From NCBI GenBank assembly GCA_050246475.1, contig JBFWVZ010000001.1, positions 124,001 to 188,000 on the forward strand: a stretch of 64,000 nucleotides of DNA, written 5' to 3'. The stretch comes from CADEEL01 sp050246475 (lineage in GTDB: Bacteria > Pseudomonadota > Alphaproteobacteria > Caulobacterales > Aquidulcibacteraceae). A program made the position numbers and the translations under genes. The notes beneath the pieces are model-generated. The model saw only the letters and a program-made list of their open reading frames with translations. It searched no databases and was not told the origin of the DNA. Below, in pieces: positions 44,213 through 52,859 of the stretch (positions are counted from its first letter, which is position 1; each line of letters starts with the position of its first letter).

Positions 44213-46438
44213 CTATTGCGTGGCGGCGATCGTCAACTCGTAATCGCCGACGCCATCGTCTTCTCCGGTCACCACGACATAGACGATCGCTTCGTCGGCC
44301 GGGGCCACGAAGGTCAACGCCGCGGCGCGGCTTCTGCGGCTTTCGTCCTGGTTGGAGCCAATTTCCTGCCCGGCTGCGTTCAGCACCTGGACCGCCGGAT
44401 CCGCGAGCGCGTTGGCCTCTCCGGGCGTCACGCGCACCGTGTAGGAGTGGCCCGCCTCCACGACCACGCGATAGAAATCGCGATCGCCGGGGAAATCGAT
44501 GCGGCTGGCGCGCGCGTCATCCAGGCCAGTCAGCGTGTCGTCCGTGCTGTCTGAGCCCGGCACTTCGCTGTCGAGCAGCCGCACCGCATACCGGCCGGTC
44601 GCTTGATTGCCGAATGCGCTGACCGCCAGGTAGTGGCGCCCGGTCCGCGCGGCCGTGAAGGTAATCTGCGGATTGACGCCGGTTGCGCCGTCATCGTCGG
44701 TCGCGAGCACCGCGCCGTCTTCGCCGTGGAGCGTGAGAAGCGGGTCGGCCAGGGCCCCTTCGTCCTCGCCGCCCTGCGCTTGCATGCGGTATTGGCGGCC
44801 CTCGACAAGATCGACGGCGAACCAATCGATATCGCCGGCGGCGCCGATCTGGCTGACGCGCGGCTCGTTCGCGGCGAGGGGCTCGGCGCCTTCCACGCCG
44901 GCGGGAATCTCACCCGGCAGGACGCGCAGCGTGTAGGCGCCTTCGGCGCGATCGATGAAGCCGCGCGCTTCAATGAAGTACGTTCCCGCCGCCGGCGCCG
45001 TGAACTCCAAATAAGCGTTCAGCCCTTCGCCGCTGTCATCGTCAACGGCCGCCATTTCACCGTCCGGACTGCGCACGATGACGAGCGGGTCGGAGAGCGG
45101 CGCCTCGCCGGATTGCTCGCCGCTCGTCATGTGGATGCGAATGCTCTGGCCTTCGGCCAGATCGATGCGGAACCAATCCTTGTCGCCCGCGGGAGACAGA
45201 CGGTCGGCGCGCACGTCCCCCGCCGCGCTGAGGCTGACGTCGGTTTGGGCGTTGTCGGGAATGTCGCCGGCGCGCACGGCGAGCGTATAGCCGCCAGTCA
45301 TCATCGGCGAATAGCCGCGCGCCTCGATCGTGTAGTCGCCGGTCGAAGGCGGGATGAACTCGAAATAGGAGTTCAAGCCCTCGCCGCCGTCGTCGTCGCC
45401 CGCGATGGGCTGGGACGTGTTGGCGCCGTAGAGCAGGACGAGGGGATCGGGCAGGCCGGAATCGCCTTCCGTGCTCGTCAAGCTGATGCGGTAGCTTTGC
45501 CCGCCGGTGAGAGAGACCGCGTAGCGATCGGTCTCGCCGGCTTGGCCGATCGAGCCGGCCACGCTTCCGACGCCGTCAGTCAGGGCTAAACGCGGCGGAG
45601 GCGCGGTCCGCTCGGCGCGCAATTCGTAAGTGCCGGTCGCGCTTTCGGAGAAGCCTCGCACGCCTAGGAAGTAATTGCCGCTGGTTTGTGGGGTGAACTC
45701 AAGGAGCGAGTTCAGCGTGCCATTGGAATCGTCGTTGTAGGCGATGGGCTCGCCGCCGCCCGGACCGATGAGCAGGAGCAACGGGTCGCCCAATTGCTGC
45801 GCGCCGGCGGCGTTCAGCGTGAAGCGGTAGGGCTGGCCCGCGTTCAAGCGAATGCGATACCAATCCTGATCGCCGGCTGGATCGAGTGCGGCGGTGACGC
45901 TGCGCCCGACAGAAATGCGTCCCCGCGTCGAGACGTCAGCCGAGACGTCTGCCGGCAGACGCGGCGCGGCGACGCCTTGCGACGCGGTCAGCACGTAGCG
46001 CCCTTCCGCGTTGTCGAGGAAGCCGCGCGCCAGCAGGAAGTAGTCGCCCGCGGTTCGCGGCGTGAAGATGAGCGTCGAATTCAATGAGCCGTTCGAATCG
46101 TCGTTGTAGGCAAGCGGCTCGCCGCCGCCGGGCCCGACAATCGCGAGCAACGGATCGCCCAATCCGCCCTCGCCCTCAGCGCGCTCCATCGTGAAGGTGT
46201 ACGTGCGGTTGGCCGCGAGGCGAATGCGGAACCAATCGTTGTCTCCGGCGGGCGCGAGCGTGGCGGTGACGCTTCCGCCGGGGGATAAGACGCCGGTTGT
46301 TGAAACGTCCGCCGACTGATCGTCCGCAGCCGGAGCAGCGGGCGCCGGTTCAGCTTCGCTCTCCTGCGCGAACGCCGCGCCGCCAAACGCCGTCAACACC
46401 GCGAGCGCGCCCGCGCCGGCCAACCACATCTTGCGCAT
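44213..46438 (-). CDS. Exported protein of six tandem PPC (pre-peptidase C-terminal) domains
   Basis: 741 aa with a cleavable signal peptide (MRKMWLAGAGALAVLTAFGG, cleavage after AFA). The rest is six PPC-like repeats of about 105-120 residues (roughly 46-155, 165-275, 288-390, 400-510, 520-625, 635-740). Each shows a D-D/R-W/Y-[FY]-R-[IV] strand, a DPLL-type strand, a YNDDSNG or DDDSGEGLN acidic loop and an AGDYFLLARGF-like strand. No peptidase or other catalytic domain is present. PPC domains normally flank secreted proteases, so a stand-alone array suggests a periplasmic or surface binding protein; the acidic loops may bind calcium. A GGAGG Shine-Dalgarno precedes the ATG. Confidence 0.85.
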   Translation of the reverse strand: MRKMWLAGAGALAVLTAFGGAAFAQESEAEPAPAAPAADDQSADVSTTGVLSPGGSVTATLAPAGDNDWFRIRLAANRTYTFTMERAEGEGGLGDPLLAIVGPGGGEPLAYNDDSNGSLNSTLIFTPRTAGDYFLLARGFLDNAEGRYVLTASQGVAAPRLPADVSADVSTRGRISVGRSVTAALDPAGDQDWYRIRLNAGQPYRFTLNAAGAQQLGDPLLLLIGPGGGEPIAYNDDSNGTLNSLLEFTPQTSGNYFLGVRGFSESATGTYELRAERTAPPPRLALTDGVGSVAGSIGQAGETDRYAVSLTGGQSYRISLTSTEGDSGLPDPLVLLYGANTSQPIAGDDDGGEGLNSYFEFIPPSTGDYTIEARGYSPMMTGGYTLAVRAGDIPDNAQTDVSLSAAGDVRADRLSPAGDKDWFRIDLAEGQSIRIHMTSGEQSGEAPLSDPLVIVRSPDGEMAAVDDDSGEGLNAYLEFTAPAAGTYFIEARGFIDRAEGAYTLRVLPGEIPAGVEGAEPLAANEPRVSQIGAAGDIDWFAVDLVEGRQYRMQAQGGEDEGALADPLLTLHGEDGAVLATDDDGATGVNPQITFTAARTGRHYLAVSAFGNQATGRYAVRLLDSEVPGSDSTDDTLTGLDDARASRIDFPGDRDFYRVVVEAGHSYTVRVTPGEANALADPAVQVLNAAGQEIGSNQDESRRSRAAALTFVAPADEAIVYVVVTGEDDGVGDYELTIAATQ

Positions 46439-46454
46439 TCTGCATCCTCCGCCC

Positions 46455-46482
46455 TGAACAGCGTTTGGTTAACTGCTGTTCA
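46455..46482. promoter_or_regulatory. Inverted repeat upstream of the PPC-repeat gene (possible operator)
   Basis: TGAACAGC and GCTGTTCA form perfect eight-base arms separated by 12 bases that include GTTAAC. The dyad ends 17 bases upstream of the PPC-repeat start codon and just after the stop of the DsbA-like gene. No T-run follows on either strand, which makes an operator or an RNA 5' hairpin more likely than a terminator. Confidence 0.5.
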
Positions 46483-46508
46483 TGTTCGCATCAAGGCGAT
46501 GCGATCCC

Positions 46509-47156
46509 TCACGCGCGAGGGGTAAGGCCGCGCTTCTTCATGCGCCAGAGCAAAAGATCGAGCCGGTCCTGGCCGAAGAAGGGTTCGTTCTCGAACACGA
46601 AGAGCGGCACGCCCCAATGGCCGGCGGCGCTCTGCGCGGCGATGTTGGATTCGATTTGCGCATCAAGGCGTTCGGCTTCGTCGGCGGCCGCTTTGTCCAA
46701 GTCCGGAGCATTGAGGCCGGCGTGTTCAAGGGCGGCTTCGATGTGACCGCCTTCGTGCCAATTCTCGATCTTGCCCGACCAAATCGCCGTCGCGGCCTGA
46801 TGCACGAAATCGACGCCCTTGCCGCGTTCTTCCGCGAGCACGCCCAGGCGGGAGACGCGGCGGATGTAAGGCTGCTCGGTTGCGACTTCGCCTGAGCCGA
46901 TATCCATCACGATGGGATCGGGGCGCGGCCACGAATAGGGAATCTCGTTCATCTCGGCGATGCGCCAGGTGTCGCGCGCGAGATAGGGCGGCCAGAGCGG
47001 ATTGACCGTTTTGAAGAAGCCCGGAATGCGGATGGCGATGGGCCACACGATGCGCATGCGCGGCTCAAGCGGCCATTTCTCCATCAGCCGCTTCACGAGC
47101 ACCACGCCCAGGTACGAATAGGGGCTGCGGAACGAGAAATAGAAATCGAACTGCAC
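46509..47156 (-). CDS. DsbA-fold protein, 2-hydroxychromene-2-carboxylate isomerase family
   Basis: 215 aa, thioredoxin/GST-kappa-like. The N-terminus MQFDFYFSFRSPYSYLGVVL has the family FSxxSPYSYL motif with serine in place of the DsbA CxxC, so it is not a disulfide oxidase. The C-terminal GHWGVPLFVFENEPFFGQDRLDLL is the conserved GVP block and FxGQDR motif. Members of the family isomerise aromatic pathway intermediates with glutathione, but many have unknown substrates. It lies 19 bases downstream of grpE on the same strand. Confidence 0.85.
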   Translation of the reverse strand: MQFDFYFSFRSPYSYLGVVLVKRLMEKWPLEPRMRIVWPIAIRIPGFFKTVNPLWPPYLARDTWRIAEMNEIPYSWPRPDPIVMDIGSGEVATEQPYIRRVSRLGVLAEERGKGVDFVHQAATAIWSGKIENWHEGGHIEAALEHAGLNAPDLDKAAADEAERLDAQIESNIAAQSAAGHWGVPLFVFENEPFFGQDRLDLLLWRMKKRGLTPRA

Positions 47157-47175
47157 GCCCGCCCCGCTCCTTGCC

Positions 47176-47775
47176 TTAGACTTTGATGTTCACCGCTGCG
47201 CCGGGCTCTTCGCCCGATTCGCCGGCGGGAGGCGCATGCGCGGCCGGGCCGGTGGAGACGGCGACCATCGCGGCGCGGATGGTCCGGTCGTTCAGCACGT
47301 AGCCCGCCTGCATCACCTCGGCGACGGCGCCCGCGGGCGCGTCCGAAGGGATTTGCGCCACGGCCTGGTGCTGGTTCGGGTCGAAGCGCTCCCCCTTCGT
47401 CCCGACGCGTTTCAAGCCATGGCGCGTGAACGCTTCAATGAGCGCACGCTCCGTCAATTCGACGCCGGCGAAGAGGTTGCGCACGGCCTCATCGGCTGCG
47501 CGCACCTCGGGCGTCACGGATTGCAGCGCGCGCGCCATGGTGTCCGCGACCGGAAGGAGATCGCGGGCGAAGCGGTCAATGGCGTAGGCCTTCGCCTCCT
47601 GCGCTTGGCGTTCGCCGCGGCGGCGGGTGTTCTCCACCTCGGCGAGCGCGCGCAAATGCTCGTCCTTCAGCTTGGCGATCTCCGCTTCGAGCGCGGCGAG
47701 GCGCTCCTCCGGCGTCTGCGCCGCGGCTTCCTCCGCCGCGGGGGCTTCAGTTTGATTTTCCTGTTCTTCCGACAT
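47176..47775 (-). CDS. grpE: Nucleotide exchange factor GrpE
   Basis: Releases ADP from DnaK. An acidic N-terminal tail (SEEQENQTEAPAAEE), a long helix (RLAALEAEIAKLKDEHLRAL) and the conserved ENTRRRGERQAQEAKAYAID are followed by the beta-domain with AVAQIPSDAPAGAVAEVMQAGY. The ATG at 47775 gives 199 aa; a GTG four codons upstream is in frame. It lies 13 bases downstream of hrcA, the usual hrcA-grpE pair. With dnaKJ at 37-40 kb the whole Hsp70 cycle is within this window. Confidence 0.96.
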   Translation of the reverse strand: MSEEQENQTEAPAAEEAAAQTPEERLAALEAEIAKLKDEHLRALAEVENTRRRGERQAQEAKAYAIDRFARDLLPVADTMARALQSVTPEVRAADEAVRNLFAGVELTERALIEAFTRHGLKRVGTKGERFDPNQHQAVAQIPSDAPAGAVAEVMQAGYVLNDRTIRAAMVAVSTGPAAHAPPAGESGEEPGAAVNIKV

Positions 47776-47788
47776 TCCGCTTCTCACA

Positions 47789-48859
47789 TCACCGTTCCGC
47801 GCGCGCGTCCAGCACGCGGCCGACCACGCGGGCCGTGTAATCGACCACCGGGATCACGCGGGCGTAGTTGAGCCGCGTCGGGCCGATCACGCCCAAGGCG
47901 CCCACGACCTTGCGCTCCGCATTCATATAGGGCGCGACGATCAGGCTCGACCCCGACATGGAAAAAAGCGGGTTCTCCGAGCCGATGAAGATGCGCACCG
48001 CATCGCCCGCCTTGGCCAGATCGAGGAGCTGGACGAGTTCTTTCGATTTTTCGAGATCGTCGAAGAGGCGCCGGACGCGCTCCAGATCGGCGGCGATCTG
48101 CTGATCCTGCAGGAGATTGGCGCGGCCGCGTACGATGAGGGAGCGCCCGGCCATCGGATCCTCGCCCGACCATTCGGCGAGGCCGTGCTCGACCAAGCCG
48201 GCCGCGGCCGCGTCGAGCGCGGCGCGGTCCCGCTTGAGAGCTTCCGCGACCGCCGCGCGAGCTTGCGTCAGCGTTTTGCCCTTGAAGCGCGCGTTCAAAT
48301 AGTTGGCGGCTTCCTGCAGCGCGCCCGCGCCCAGATCGGGCGGCGTGGCGATCAGGCGGTTCTCGACCTGATTGTCCTCGAAGACGAGGATGAGGAGGGC
48401 CTGGCCCGGCGCGACGCCGACAAGCTCGGCGTGACGCACCGGCGCTTCGCGTTCAGGTGAAAGCACGAGGCCTGCGCCGCCAGCGAGGCCGGAGAGGAGT
48501 TCGCTCGCTGCGCCCAGGACGTCCTGCGGCGCGCGCCCCGCGCGCGCGACCTGATCCTCGATCTCGCGCTGCTCGTCGGGCGCCAGATCGCCGAGCTCCA
48601 GCAGGCTATCGACGAAGAAGCGCAGGCCCGCCTGGGTGGGCCGCCGGCCCGCCATGGCGTGGGGGGCGTCGAGAAGGCCAAGCTGCGCCAGATCGGCCAT
48701 CGTGTTGCGGATGGAGGCGGGCGAGAGCGCAACGCCGCCCAGGCGCGAAAGCGTGCGGGAGGCCACCGGCTCGCCGGTGGCCAAGTAGCTCTCCACGATC
48801 TCGCGGAAAATCTCGCGCGAGCGGGCGTCGAGGCTCGACAGATCGGGCGGGGCGGACAT
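47789..48859 (-). CDS. hrcA: Heat-inducible transcription repressor HrcA
   Basis: Repressor of class I heat-shock genes through the CIRCE operator. An N-terminal winged-helix domain (about 5-80, EIVESYLATGEPVASRTLSR and SPASIRNTMADLAQLGLL) is followed by a GAF-like dimer domain and a C-terminal SSLIVAPYMNAERKVVGALGVIGPTRLNYARVIP block. At 356 aa it is full length. I see no CIRCE sequence in this window, so its main target (commonly groESL) is presumably elsewhere. It diverges from rph across 99 bases. Confidence 0.96.
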   Translation of the reverse strand: MSAPPDLSSLDARSREIFREIVESYLATGEPVASRTLSRLGGVALSPASIRNTMADLAQLGLLDAPHAMAGRRPTQAGLRFFVDSLLELGDLAPDEQREIEDQVARAGRAPQDVLGAASELLSGLAGGAGLVLSPEREAPVRHAELVGVAPGQALLILVFEDNQVENRLIATPPDLGAGALQEAANYLNARFKGKTLTQARAAVAEALKRDRAALDAAAAGLVEHGLAEWSGEDPMAGRSLIVRGRANLLQDQQIAADLERVRRLFDDLEKSKELVQLLDLAKAGDAVRIFIGSENPLFSMSGSSLIVAPYMNAERKVVGALGVIGPTRLNYARVIPVVDYTARVVGRVLDARAER

Positions 48860-48958
48860 CGCGCCCGTTAGGTAGCGATTGGGGGGTGGGTGGCAAGCGC
48901 TGGACGCGGAGGGCTGGCTCCGTCATGAGACGCGCCTTCCGAATCCACAGGAGCCCCC

Positions 48959-49672
48959 ATGACCCGCCCGTCCGGCCGCGCGCCCGATCAGATGCGTGCG
49001 ATCACGCTGGAGACGCGCGCTTCGCGCTACGCCGAAGGCTCGTGCCTCGCCAAATTCGGCGAGACGCATGTGCTGTGCACGGCGAGCGTGGAGGCCGGCG
49101 CGCCGGGCTGGCTGCGCGGGCAGGGCAAGGGCTGGGTCACGGGCGAGTACGGCATGCTGCCGCGCGCGACGCACACGCGCGGGCGGCGCGAAGCGGCGCA
49201 GGGCAAACAAAGCGGGCGCACGCAGGAGATTCAGCGGCTGATCGGGCGCAGTCTGCGCAGCGTCGTCGATCTTGCGGCGTTGGGGGACCGCACTATCACG
49301 CTCGATTGCGACGTCATCCAGGCGGACGGCGGCACGCGCACCGCGGCGATCACGGGGGCCTGGGTCGCGCTCAACGCGGCGTGCAGATATCTCGTTGAGG
49401 AGGGTGTGATCAAAACCAACCCAGTGAGCGGGCAGGTCGCGGCGGTTTCGTGTGGCGTATTCGAGAACGCGCCGGTGCTCGATCTCGATTATGCGGAGGA
49501 CGTGGCCGCGGAAGTCGATTCCAATTTCGTCTTTGCGTCGGACGGCAAGATCATCGAAATCCAAGGCACGGGCGAAAAGCGCCCATTCGCGCCCGAGGAA
49601 TTCGCCGAGCTGATGCGCCTTGCGCAGAAGGGCTGCGGCGAGCTTTTTGCGTTGCAGCGCGGGGCCGTCTAA
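48959..49672 (+). CDS. rph: Ribonuclease PH
   Basis: Phosphorolytic 3'-5' exoribonuclease that trims tRNA 3' ends. The start MTRPSGRAPDQMRAITLET, the phosphate-binding GMLPRATHTRGRREAAQGKQ with the RGRRE element, SLRSVVDLAALGDRTITLDCDVIQADGG split over about 88-115, and DLDYAEDVAAEVDSNFV match the family. At 237 aa it is of normal size. In relatives rph is followed by rdgB and hemW; here about 2.5 kb with three genes intervenes. Confidence 0.97.
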   Translation: MTRPSGRAPDQMRAITLETRASRYAEGSCLAKFGETHVLCTASVEAGAPGWLRGQGKGWVTGEYGMLPRATHTRGRREAAQGKQSGRTQEIQRLIGRSLRSVVDLAALGDRTITLDCDVIQADGGTRTAAITGAWVALNAACRYLVEEGVIKTNPVSGQVAAVSCGVFENAPVLDLDYAEDVAAEVDSNFVFASDGKIIEIQGTGEKRPFAPEEFAELMRLAQKGCGELFALQRGAV

Positions 49673-49731
49673 ACCTCCACGGGAGAGGCGTGCGGTCCAC
49701 ATGACGCGCCTCCGATGGGGAGGCGCGCGCG

Positions 49732-51348
49732 ATGTATACGGTCCAGCTCACGGAATCGTTTTTTCCCGCACAATCGGACGCGCCGTTCCGTGCACGGACG
49801 ATTGCGTCGCTGCTCGACGAGCAGGCGCGCGAGGACGGCGAACGCTTGGCGCTCCGGGAAATCCTGCCGGACGGGCGCATGGGCCGCGAATGGACCTACG
49901 CGCAGCTGCGGCAGGATGCGATGCGGCTTGGGCGCGCTCTGGCGCAGCGGCATCCGCGCGGGGCGCGCATCGCGGTCTTCGCGGACAACCGCCCGGAATG
50001 GGTGCTGCTCGAACTGGCGGCGGGGCTAGCGGGGCTGACGCTCGTCACGGTCAATCCGTCGTTCGGCGCGCGCGAGCTTACTTATGTGCTCAAGCAATCG
50101 CAGGCAGAGGCGATTTATCACGTCGAGAGCGTGCGCGGCTCGCAGCTTGGGCCGATCGTGGCGCAGGCGCGAGCGGAGGCGCGGGCCGTGACGCGCGCGA
50201 TTCTGCTCACGGATCATGCGGCCTTGTTCGACGGCGAAAACGAAGGCGCGCTGCGCGAGACGGCGCCCGAAGATGTGGTGCAGATCCAATACACCTCCGG
50301 CACGACAGGATTTCCGAAGGGCGCGCTGCTGCATCAGAAGGGCCTCATCCAGAGCGGGATAGACATTCTGGCGCGCGACGATGTGGGGCCCGGCACGCGC
50401 GTCTTGCATCACATGCCGCTCTTTCACACCGCAGGGTGCGCGATCCTGGTGCTAGGGAGTTTCGGCCGGGGCGCCACCGTGCTGCTGGCGCCGGGGTTCG
50501 ATCCGGTCATGCTCGTCGACGTGATCGAGCGGGAGCGCCCGCAATTCATCGGCGGCGTGCCGACGATGATGGTCGCGCTGATGGAGGCGGCCGAAAAGGG
50601 CCAGCGCGATCTCACCTGCGTGCAAAATATTCTGAGCGGCGGCTCGATGGTGGCGCCGGAATTGGTGCGCAAAGCGCGCGCCGTGTTCGGCGCGCCCATC
50701 CAGATCATCTACGGGCAGACGGAAGCCTCGCCCGGCATCACCGGCGCCTGGGCGCACGATAGCGACGACGATCTCGCCGGCACAATCGGCCAGCCCTATC
50801 CGCACATCGACGTGTCGATCCGCGATCCCGCGACAAACACCGTGCTGCCGATCGGCGCGCAGGGCGAAATCTGCTGCCGCGGTTTCAACGTGATGAGCGG
50901 ATACAACGACAATCCCGAAGCGAGTGCGGCGGCGATCGACAGCGATGGCTGGCTGCACACCGGCGATCTCGGCACGATGGATGCGCGCGGCTATCTGAAG
51001 ATCACCGGGCGCGTGAAGGAAATGATCATTCGCGGCGGCGAGAATCTCTTCCCCGCGGAGATCGAGAACGCGCTGCTTGAGCATCCCGATCTGCTTGAGG
51101 TCGCGGTCGTCGGCGTGCCGGACGAGCGCTGGGGCGAGCAGGTGGCGTGCTTCATGCGCCCGCGCGGCGCGGCGCGGCCTTCGCCCGGGGAGCTCAAAGC
51201 CTTCATCCGCGAACGGCTCTCGCCGCAGAAGACGCCCGCTTACTGGATATGGGTCGATGCCTGGCCGCTCACGGGCTCCGGCAAGATTCAGAAGTTCGCG
51301 TTGCGAGACGCGTTCGAGCAGGGAGCCCATCAAGCGCTGACGGCCTGA
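49732..51348 (+). CDS. AMP-dependent acyl-CoA synthetase (fatty-acid/FadD-like)
   Basis: 538 aa adenylate-forming ligase that activates a carboxylic acid to its acyl-CoA. The P-loop YTSGTTGFPKGALLHQKG, the adenine site IYGQTEASPGI, the hinge region WLHTGDLGTMDARGYLKITG and the C-terminal catalytic lysine in LTGSGKIQKFALRD are present. The chain-length specificity cannot be deduced; the family includes medium- and long-chain enzymes. Its TGA directly abuts the stop of the HTH gene on the other strand (TGATCA). Confidence 0.92.
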   Translation: MYTVQLTESFFPAQSDAPFRARTIASLLDEQAREDGERLALREILPDGRMGREWTYAQLRQDAMRLGRALAQRHPRGARIAVFADNRPEWVLLELAAGLAGLTLVTVNPSFGARELTYVLKQSQAEAIYHVESVRGSQLGPIVAQARAEARAVTRAILLTDHAALFDGENEGALRETAPEDVVQIQYTSGTTGFPKGALLHQKGLIQSGIDILARDDVGPGTRVLHHMPLFHTAGCAILVLGSFGRGATVLLAPGFDPVMLVDVIERERPQFIGGVPTMMVALMEAAEKGQRDLTCVQNILSGGSMVAPELVRKARAVFGAPIQIIYGQTEASPGITGAWAHDSDDDLAGTIGQPYPHIDVSIRDPATNTVLPIGAQGEICCRGFNVMSGYNDNPEASAAAIDSDGWLHTGDLGTMDARGYLKITGRVKEMIIRGGENLFPAEIENALLEHPDLLEVAVVGVPDERWGEQVACFMRPRGAARPSPGELKAFIRERLSPQKTPAYWIWVDAWPLTGSGKIQKFALRDAFEQGAHQALTA

Positions 51349-51594
51349 TCACTCCGCAGCTTCGGCGATCTCTTCGACGGCGTCGTCGGGGCTGGCTTCG
51401 TAGGTCAGCAGATCGCCCGGCTGGCATTCGAGTTCGCGGCAAAGCGCGGAGAGTGTCGAAAAGCGGATGGCCTTGGCCTTGCCGGTTTTCAGGATCGACA
51501 GATTGGCGAGCGTGATGCCGACGCGCTCGCAGAGTTCCGTGAGCGACATGCGCCGCTCCAGCAGGACGCGATCGAGGGTGACGCGGATCGCCAT
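51349..51594 (-). CDS. HTH (Cro/C1 type) transcriptional regulator
   Basis: 81 aa, a compact helix-turn-helix with MSLTELCERVGITLANLSIL (about 16-35) and RFSTLSALCRELECQPGDLL closing the fold, followed by an acidic tail. This is the YozG-like small HTH family. It directly follows the DUF2975 gene, sharing one base, and such pairs are common. It probably regulates its own operon; a target operator is not evident. Confidence 0.88.
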   Translation of the reverse strand: MAIRVTLDRVLLERRMSLTELCERVGITLANLSILKTGKAKAIRFSTLSALCRELECQPGDLLTYEASPDDAVEEIAEAAE

Positions 51595-52172
51595 CAGATG
51601 GTCAGCGCCTGTTCTTCCCGCAGCCGCGCGCCTTCGCGGAAGATTTCAGCCAGCACGAAGATGATGAGGATCGCAGCCCAGTTCATGAGATTGAGGTCGG
51701 GCCTGATTTGCTCGAAGGGGCCGAACGGCACATCCCGGCCCAAGAGGATGGCGCCGAAGATCCAGGCGACCGCCCATTGCGCGATCTCCACTTCGAGGAG
51801 CGCTATCCAGATGATCCGTAGATGCCGGGCGTTGTCGGTCGAGAAGGGCTCGCCGGCGGTGAAGCTCGCGAAGATGCGCTTCATGCGCCAGACGATGACG
51901 AGCCAGCCGGCGGTGACGGCGGCCCCGATCCAGAGGGCCGGGATCATGAAGCGCCAATCGAGCCGCTCGCCATCGTCGAAGGGCAGTGAGAAGCCGCCGC
52001 CTGGGCCGATCTGATTGGCCGGAAGGAAGCCGTTCCAGGCCGCGAAAGAGAGGCCGAGCGAGGCGAGGATGGCGATGGTCAGCGCGACGGCGCCGATCCA
52101 CAGCAGCACCCAGAAAACGTCCAGCTCGCCCTTCACGATCGAGGCGACCGATCCCTTGCCCAGCGCTTTCAT
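51594..52172 (-). CDS. DUF2975 membrane protein
   Basis: 192 aa with four predicted membrane helices (for instance FWVLLWIGAVALTIAILASL and FMIPALWIGAAVTAGWLVIV). The linker RMKRIFASFTAGEPFSTDNA and the following IIWIALLEVEIAQW are DUF2975 features. It is paired with the small HTH gene, a conserved arrangement in which the membrane protein is thought to modulate the regulator. The ATG at 52172 is used. It diverges from rdgB across 81 bases that include an AT-rich TTTATTGATAATCGATATA stretch, likely a promoter. Confidence 0.82.
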   Translation of the reverse strand: MKALGKGSVASIVKGELDVFWVLLWIGAVALTIAILASLGLSFAAWNGFLPANQIGPGGGFSLPFDDGERLDWRFMIPALWIGAAVTAGWLVIVWRMKRIFASFTAGEPFSTDNARHLRIIWIALLEVEIAQWAVAWIFGAILLGRDVPFGPFEQIRPDLNLMNWAAILIIFVLAEIFREGARLREEQALTI

Positions 52173-52253
52173 GGCTCTGCTCGTCCTTCTCGCCGCCAAT
52201 CCTGATCTCGATTTATTGATAATCGATATAGACCCCGACGCCAAGGGTCAAAG

Positions 52254-52859
52254 ATGACGATCGCGATGAGCTCGTCTCACTCCCTGCGCGGCCGGTTGGT
52301 GGTGGCCAGCCACAATGCTGGGAAGGTGCGCGAAATCCACGATCTGCTGGGGCCTCTGGGGCTCGAGCCGGTGTCCGCGGGCGATCTCGGGCTGCCCGAG
52401 CCCGAAGAGACGGAGCCGACGTTTGCGGGCAACGCGATCCTCAAGGCGTGCGCGGCGGCCGAGGCGTCCGGGCTCCCCGCCCTTGCGGATGATTCCGGGC
52501 TCTCGGTCGAAGCGCTGGGCGGCGCACCCGGGATCTATTCCGCGCGCTGGGCCGGCGAGCCGCGCGACTTCAATGCCGCGATGGCGCGGGTCTGGCGCGA
52601 ACTCGCAGGCGCGGAAAACAGACGCGCCAAATTCGTGTGCGTGCTGGCGTTGGCGCGCGACGGCAGCGTCGAGACGTTTGAGGGCGAGATCGAAGGCACG
52701 CTCACTTGGCCGCCGCGCGGCAACAAAGGCTTCGGGTACGATCCGATGTTTGCGCCTGACGGGCATGCGCAAACGTTCGGCGAGATGGATCCCGCGCAGA
52801 AGCACGCGATGAGCCACCGCGCGCGCGCGTTCGCCAAGCTCGTCGCGGCGCTCCAATGA
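52254..52859 (+). CDS. rdgB: XTP/dITP pyrophosphatase (RdgB/HAM1 family)
   Basis: Removes inosine and xanthosine triphosphates from the nucleotide pool. The motifs VVASHNAGKVREI, EETEPTFAGNAILKACAAAE and ALADDSGLSVEALGGAPGIYS, then GNKGFGYDPMFAPDG and MSHRARAFAKL, are the family signatures. At 201 aa it is of normal size. Its stop overlaps the hemW start by four bases. Confidence 0.96.
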   Translation: MTIAMSSSHSLRGRLVVASHNAGKVREIHDLLGPLGLEPVSAGDLGLPEPEETEPTFAGNAILKACAAAEASGLPALADDSGLSVEALGGAPGIYSARWAGEPRDFNAAMARVWRELAGAENRRAKFVCVLALARDGSVETFEGEIEGTLTWPPRGNKGFGYDPMFAPDGHAQTFGEMDPAQKHAMSHRARAFAKLVAALQ

